Origin: Oscillospiraceae bacterium
GTDB taxonomy: Bacteria > Bacillota > Clostridia > Oscillospirales > Acutalibacteraceae
Assembly: GCA_029004655.1 (NCBI GenBank)
Contig: JAQVYP010000091.1
Coordinates: 1-7,186, forward strand
Length of the DNA: 7,186 bases
Direction: 5' to 3'
The position numbers and the translations under genes are program-made. Under the pieces are notes generated by a model that saw nothing but the letters and a program-made list of their open reading frames with translations, was not told where the DNA came from and searched no databases. Below are positions 4,825-7,186 of the stretch, in pieces. How positions within the stretch are numbered: position 1 is the stretch's first letter; each line of letters starts with the position of its first letter.

Positions 4825-7059
4825 ATGGCTCCAAGAAAGAAAAAGGCTGAAAAAGAAAAGCACAATAAAATAAACGCTTATATTGCGGGCGCAGGTACAA
4901 TTATTAATCAACCAATCACCGAAACACTTGAAACAAATTTTTTGCCATACGCAATGAGCGTAATTTTATCTCGTGCAATTCCGCAAATAGACGGATTTAA
5001 GCCATCACATCGCAAATTGTTATATACGATGTATAATATGGGGCTTCTAAATGGCACAAGAATTAAATCGGCAAATATTGTAGGAAGAACCATGCAGCTT
5101 AACCCTCATGGTGATGCGTCAATTTATGAGACAATGGTGCGTTTATCTGAAGGCTATCAGGCACTGCTTCATCCTTATGTTGATTCTAAGGGTAACTTTG
5201 GTAAGGCTTATTCAAGAGATATGTCGTGTGCAGCATCTCGTTATACCGAGGCAAAGCTTTCCGGCATATCTGCAGAGCTGTTTAAAGATATCGATAAAGA
5301 TACTGTAGATTTTGTCGATAACTATGATTCAACAATGAAAGAGCCAACGCTGTTTCCTGTATCATATCCTTCAATCTTGGTTAACGCAAATACGGGTATT
5401 GCGGTTGGAATGGCAAGCTCAATTTGTCCTTTCAATTTGGAAGAGGTTTGCCGCACAACTATTGCTTTTATTAAGGACAACGAGTGCAATATCGGTGATA
5501 CACTGATTGCACCTGATTTTCCCGTTGGCGGTCAGCTTTTGTATAATCGCAGTGAACTAGAAAATATATATGAAACAGGGCGTGGCGGTTTTAAAGTCCG
5601 TTCTGTTTATAATTATGACAAGTCCGTAAACTGCATTGATATAACAGAAATTCCTCCTACAACTACTGTTGAGGCAATTATTGAAAAGGCAATTGACCTT
5701 ATTAAAAATAAGAAAATTACAGAGATCAACGATATTCGTGACGAAACAGGACTTGAAGGATTAAAAATTACAATAGACTTAAAGCGCGGAGTTGATCCAG
5801 ACAAATTAATGCAACGATTGTTTAAATCAACAACTCTGCAGGACAGCTTTTCTTGCAATTTCAATGTGCTGATTGCAGGCGTGCCTCGTGTTCTCGGTGT
5901 AAGATCATTACTGGACGAATGGACAGCATTCCGTGCCGAATGTATTAAACGTCGTGTGTATTATAATCTGACTAAGGCTAAAGAAAAATATCATCTATTA
6001 AAAGGATTGGCAAAAATCCTGCTGGATATTGATAAAGCAATTAAGGTTGTCAGAGAAACCGTTGAGGAAAAAGAAGTTGTGCCAAACCTTATGATTAGCT
6101 TTGGCATTGACGAAATTCAAGCTGAATACGTTGCAGAAATTAAGCTGCGCCACCTAAACCGCGAATATATTTTAAAAAGACTTGAAGATATTGAAGCTCT
6201 TGAAAAAGAAATTGCTGAGCAAGAGGATATTTTGAAATCCAAACGCAAAGTCTATAATATAATCATCAAAGAGCTTGAAGATATAATTGCAAAATTTGGG
6301 AAACCCAGAAAAACAGAAATCATCACCGATGACCTTATCGATGATATTATTGATGTGCCAGAAGTTGATGATTATCCTGTTAATCTTTTCTTTACAAAAG
6401 AGGGTTATTTTAAAAAAATTACGCCGCAATCTTTGCGTATGAGCGGAGAACAAAAGCTTAAAGATGGCGATGAGATTATAGAGACCTTTGAATCAACTAA
6501 CACGAAAGAATTGCTGTTCTTTACGGATAAATGCCAAGTCTATAAAGCTAAGGTGTCTGATTTTGATGACACTAAGGCCAGTGTTCTGGGAGATTATATT
6601 CCGGCAAAGCTCGGCATGAATGAAGGGGAAAACGCAATTCACATGGTCGTAACAGATGATTACAGTGGCTTTATGCTGTTTTCCTTCTTAAACGGTCGTG
6701 TTTCTAAGGTTCCACTTTCGGCATATATTACTAAAACCAACCGTCGCAAGCTGGTTGGAGCGTATTCTGATAAATTTGATTTATGTAAAATCATCTTCAT
6801 TAATGAGGATTGTGAAGTTCTTCTTAAATCTTCCGGAGGAAGATTGCTGCTTGTTCATACCGGCGTTTTACAGTCCAAGGCCACAAAATCTAATGGTGGC
6901 GTTGCCGTAATGACACAAAAAAAAGGGCAACGCTTGTTTGATGCGTTTATTTACAGCAAAAATATGTTGAAAAAGCCTCATAGATATAGAACACGTAACC
7001 TTCCTGCTGCCGGCAGTCTGCCTTCACCTGATGAATCTGCAGAACAATTAACTTTATAG
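4825..7059 (+). CDS. parC: type IIA DNA topoisomerase A subunit (topoisomerase IV ParC-like)
   Basis: DNA-breaking subunit of a type IIA topoisomerase. Numbering is from ATG 4825 (744 aa). A basic tail (MAPRKKK, 1-15) precedes the winged-helix cleavage domain, which has LPYAMSVILSRAIP (40-53), PHGDASIYE (94-102) and the catalytic Y140 in ASRYTEAKL. The position equal to E. coli GyrA Ser83 is Ala98; the acidic partner is Glu102. The DNA gate/tower follows (to about 340), then a charged coiled-coil arm (about 385-490, with EALEKEIAEQED). The C-terminal domain (about 515-705) shows only about four pinwheel-like blades (near 519-532, 562-576, 615-631, 664-677). It has no GyrA box (Q-R/K-R-G-G-R/K-G) where one is expected after blade 1; that place reads MSGEQKLKDG. 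This argues against gyrase and for topoisomerase IV. A Pro/Ser/acidic tail (about 725-744) ends the protein. It lies 44 bases after parE on the same strand, so the two are almost surely one operon. The specific gyrase/topoisomerase IV assignment is an inference. Confidence 0.9.
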   Translation: MAPRKKKAEKEKHNKINAYIAGAGTIINQPITETLETNFLPYAMSVILSRAIPQIDGFKPSHRKLLYTMYNMGLLNGTRIKSANIVGRTMQLNPHGDASIYETMVRLSEGYQALLHPYVDSKGNFGKAYSRDMSCAASRYTEAKLSGISAELFKDIDKDTVDFVDNYDSTMKEPTLFPVSYPSILVNANTGIAVGMASSICPFNLEEVCRTTIAFIKDNECNIGDTLIAPDFPVGGQLLYNRSELENIYETGRGGFKVRSVYNYDKSVNCIDITEIPPTTTVEAIIEKAIDLIKNKKITEINDIRDETGLEGLKITIDLKRGVDPDKLMQRLFKSTTLQDSFSCNFNVLIAGVPRVLGVRSLLDEWTAFRAECIKRRVYYNLTKAKEKYHLLKGLAKILLDIDKAIKVVRETVEEKEVVPNLMISFGIDEIQAEYVAEIKLRHLNREYILKRLEDIEALEKEIAEQEDILKSKRKVYNIIIKELEDIIAKFGKPRKTEIITDDLIDDIIDVPEVDDYPVNLFFTKEGYFKKITPQSLRMSGEQKLKDGDEIIETFESTNTKELLFFTDKCQVYKAKVSDFDDTKASVLGDYIPAKLGMNEGENAIHMVVTDDYSGFMLFSFLNGRVSKVPLSAYITKTNRRKLVGAYSDKFDLCKIIFINEDCEVLLKSSGGRLLLVHTGVLQSKATKSNGGVAVMTQKKGQRLFDAFIYSKNMLKKPHRYRTRNLPAAGSLPSPDESAEQLTL

Positions 7060-7067
7060 TTTAAAAG

Positions 7068-7093
7068 CGCCGCTTGATTTTACTCAAGCGGCG
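7068..7093. terminator. GC-rich hairpin after parC, probable terminator
   Basis: CGCCGCTTGA (7068-7077) pairs perfectly with TCAAGCGGCG (7084-7093) around TTTTAC, 8 bases after the parC stop. On the plus strand no T tract follows directly (ATCAGCACAC); a T7 run comes only at 7128-7134. Read on the minus strand the stem runs into CTTTTAAA, a better intrinsic tail. It may end parC, protect the mRNA 3' end, or also end a convergent gene arriving from the right. Confidence 0.6.
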
Positions 7094-7186
7094 ATCAGCA
7101 CACAATACAAACGCAAGCATTATTTAATTTTTTTCGTATGCTGACAATATTATAATGTGTAAAAAATCCAAGTCGATTCATGGTAA

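Noticed and set aside
2801..7059. Topoisomerase pair as part of a mobile, toxin-resistance or defence system
   Set aside because: All catalytic residues are present, the operon has an ordinary promoter and spacing, and no integrase, transposase, toxin or immunity gene is nearby. A housekeeping topoisomerase IV is the simpler reading.
7128..7182. Possible plus-strand promoter and start codon at the right edge (TATAAT 7151-7156, ATG 7180)
   Set aside because: The -10 is perfect, but the -35 region is just a T run, the CTGACA nearby is only 4 bp away, and the ATG has no SD. The window ends before a gene could be verified.
7095..7184. Minus-strand open frame of 29 codons running off the right edge
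   Set aside because: Too short to call: an open stretch of this length is fairly likely by chance in AT-rich DNA, the Cys-rich ending (NACVCIVC) is unlike the other proteins here, and no motif is visible. Kept only as support for a finding about the hairpin.

Overview
The window looks like low-GC Bacillota chromosome, most likely class Clostridia (Oscillospirales/Ruminococcaceae-like). Reasons: AT-rich DNA with A/T-ending codons, Shine-Dalgarno (SD) sites, a G5-M23 cell-wall peptidase of the clostridial membrane-anchored type, and a type IIA topoisomerase pair whose sequence style I recall from clostridial topoisomerase IV. The assignment is by recall, not by a search.

Layout, left to right. 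(1) The last 35 codons of an unrecognised plus-strand gene end at 108, followed by a weak hairpin with a T-rich tail. (2) A short regulatory region has a 20-bp-period direct repeat and a good sigma-A-type promoter. It leads into a membrane-anchored G5-M23 endopeptidase gene that ends at 1824. (3) A strong bidirectional terminator separates this from a convergent minus-strand gene (1879-2577) for a TVP38/TMEM64 (VTT/DedA superfamily) membrane protein. (4) A divergent 223-bp intergenic region carries a plus-strand promoter, a weaker minus-strand promoter candidate and a perfect 7-bp-arm palindrome. (5) A two-gene operon encodes the B (ParE-like, 2801-4780) and A (ParC-like, 4825-7059) subunits of a type IIA topoisomerase, and a GC-rich hairpin follows it. 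The last ~90 bases hold no gene I can support.

The two topoisomerase subunits should form one A2B2 enzyme: the B subunit gives the ATPase and TOPRIM metal site, the A subunit the DNA-cleaving tyrosine. The A subunit has no GyrA box and a shortened C-terminal beta-pinwheel, so decatenation/relaxation (topoisomerase IV) fits better than negative supercoiling (gyrase). The M23 and TVP38 genes are envelope functions with their own transcription units and no evident link to the topoisomerase.

I found no sign of a mobile element, CRISPR array, defence island, RNA gene or wholly new system. The points worth a second look are the diverged active-site surroundings of the topoisomerase (Ala at the quinolone-contact Ser position, a two-residue insertion before the catalytic Tyr, an altered ATP-lid motif), two start sites moved by SD evidence, and the possible operators upstream of the peptidase and between the divergent genes.
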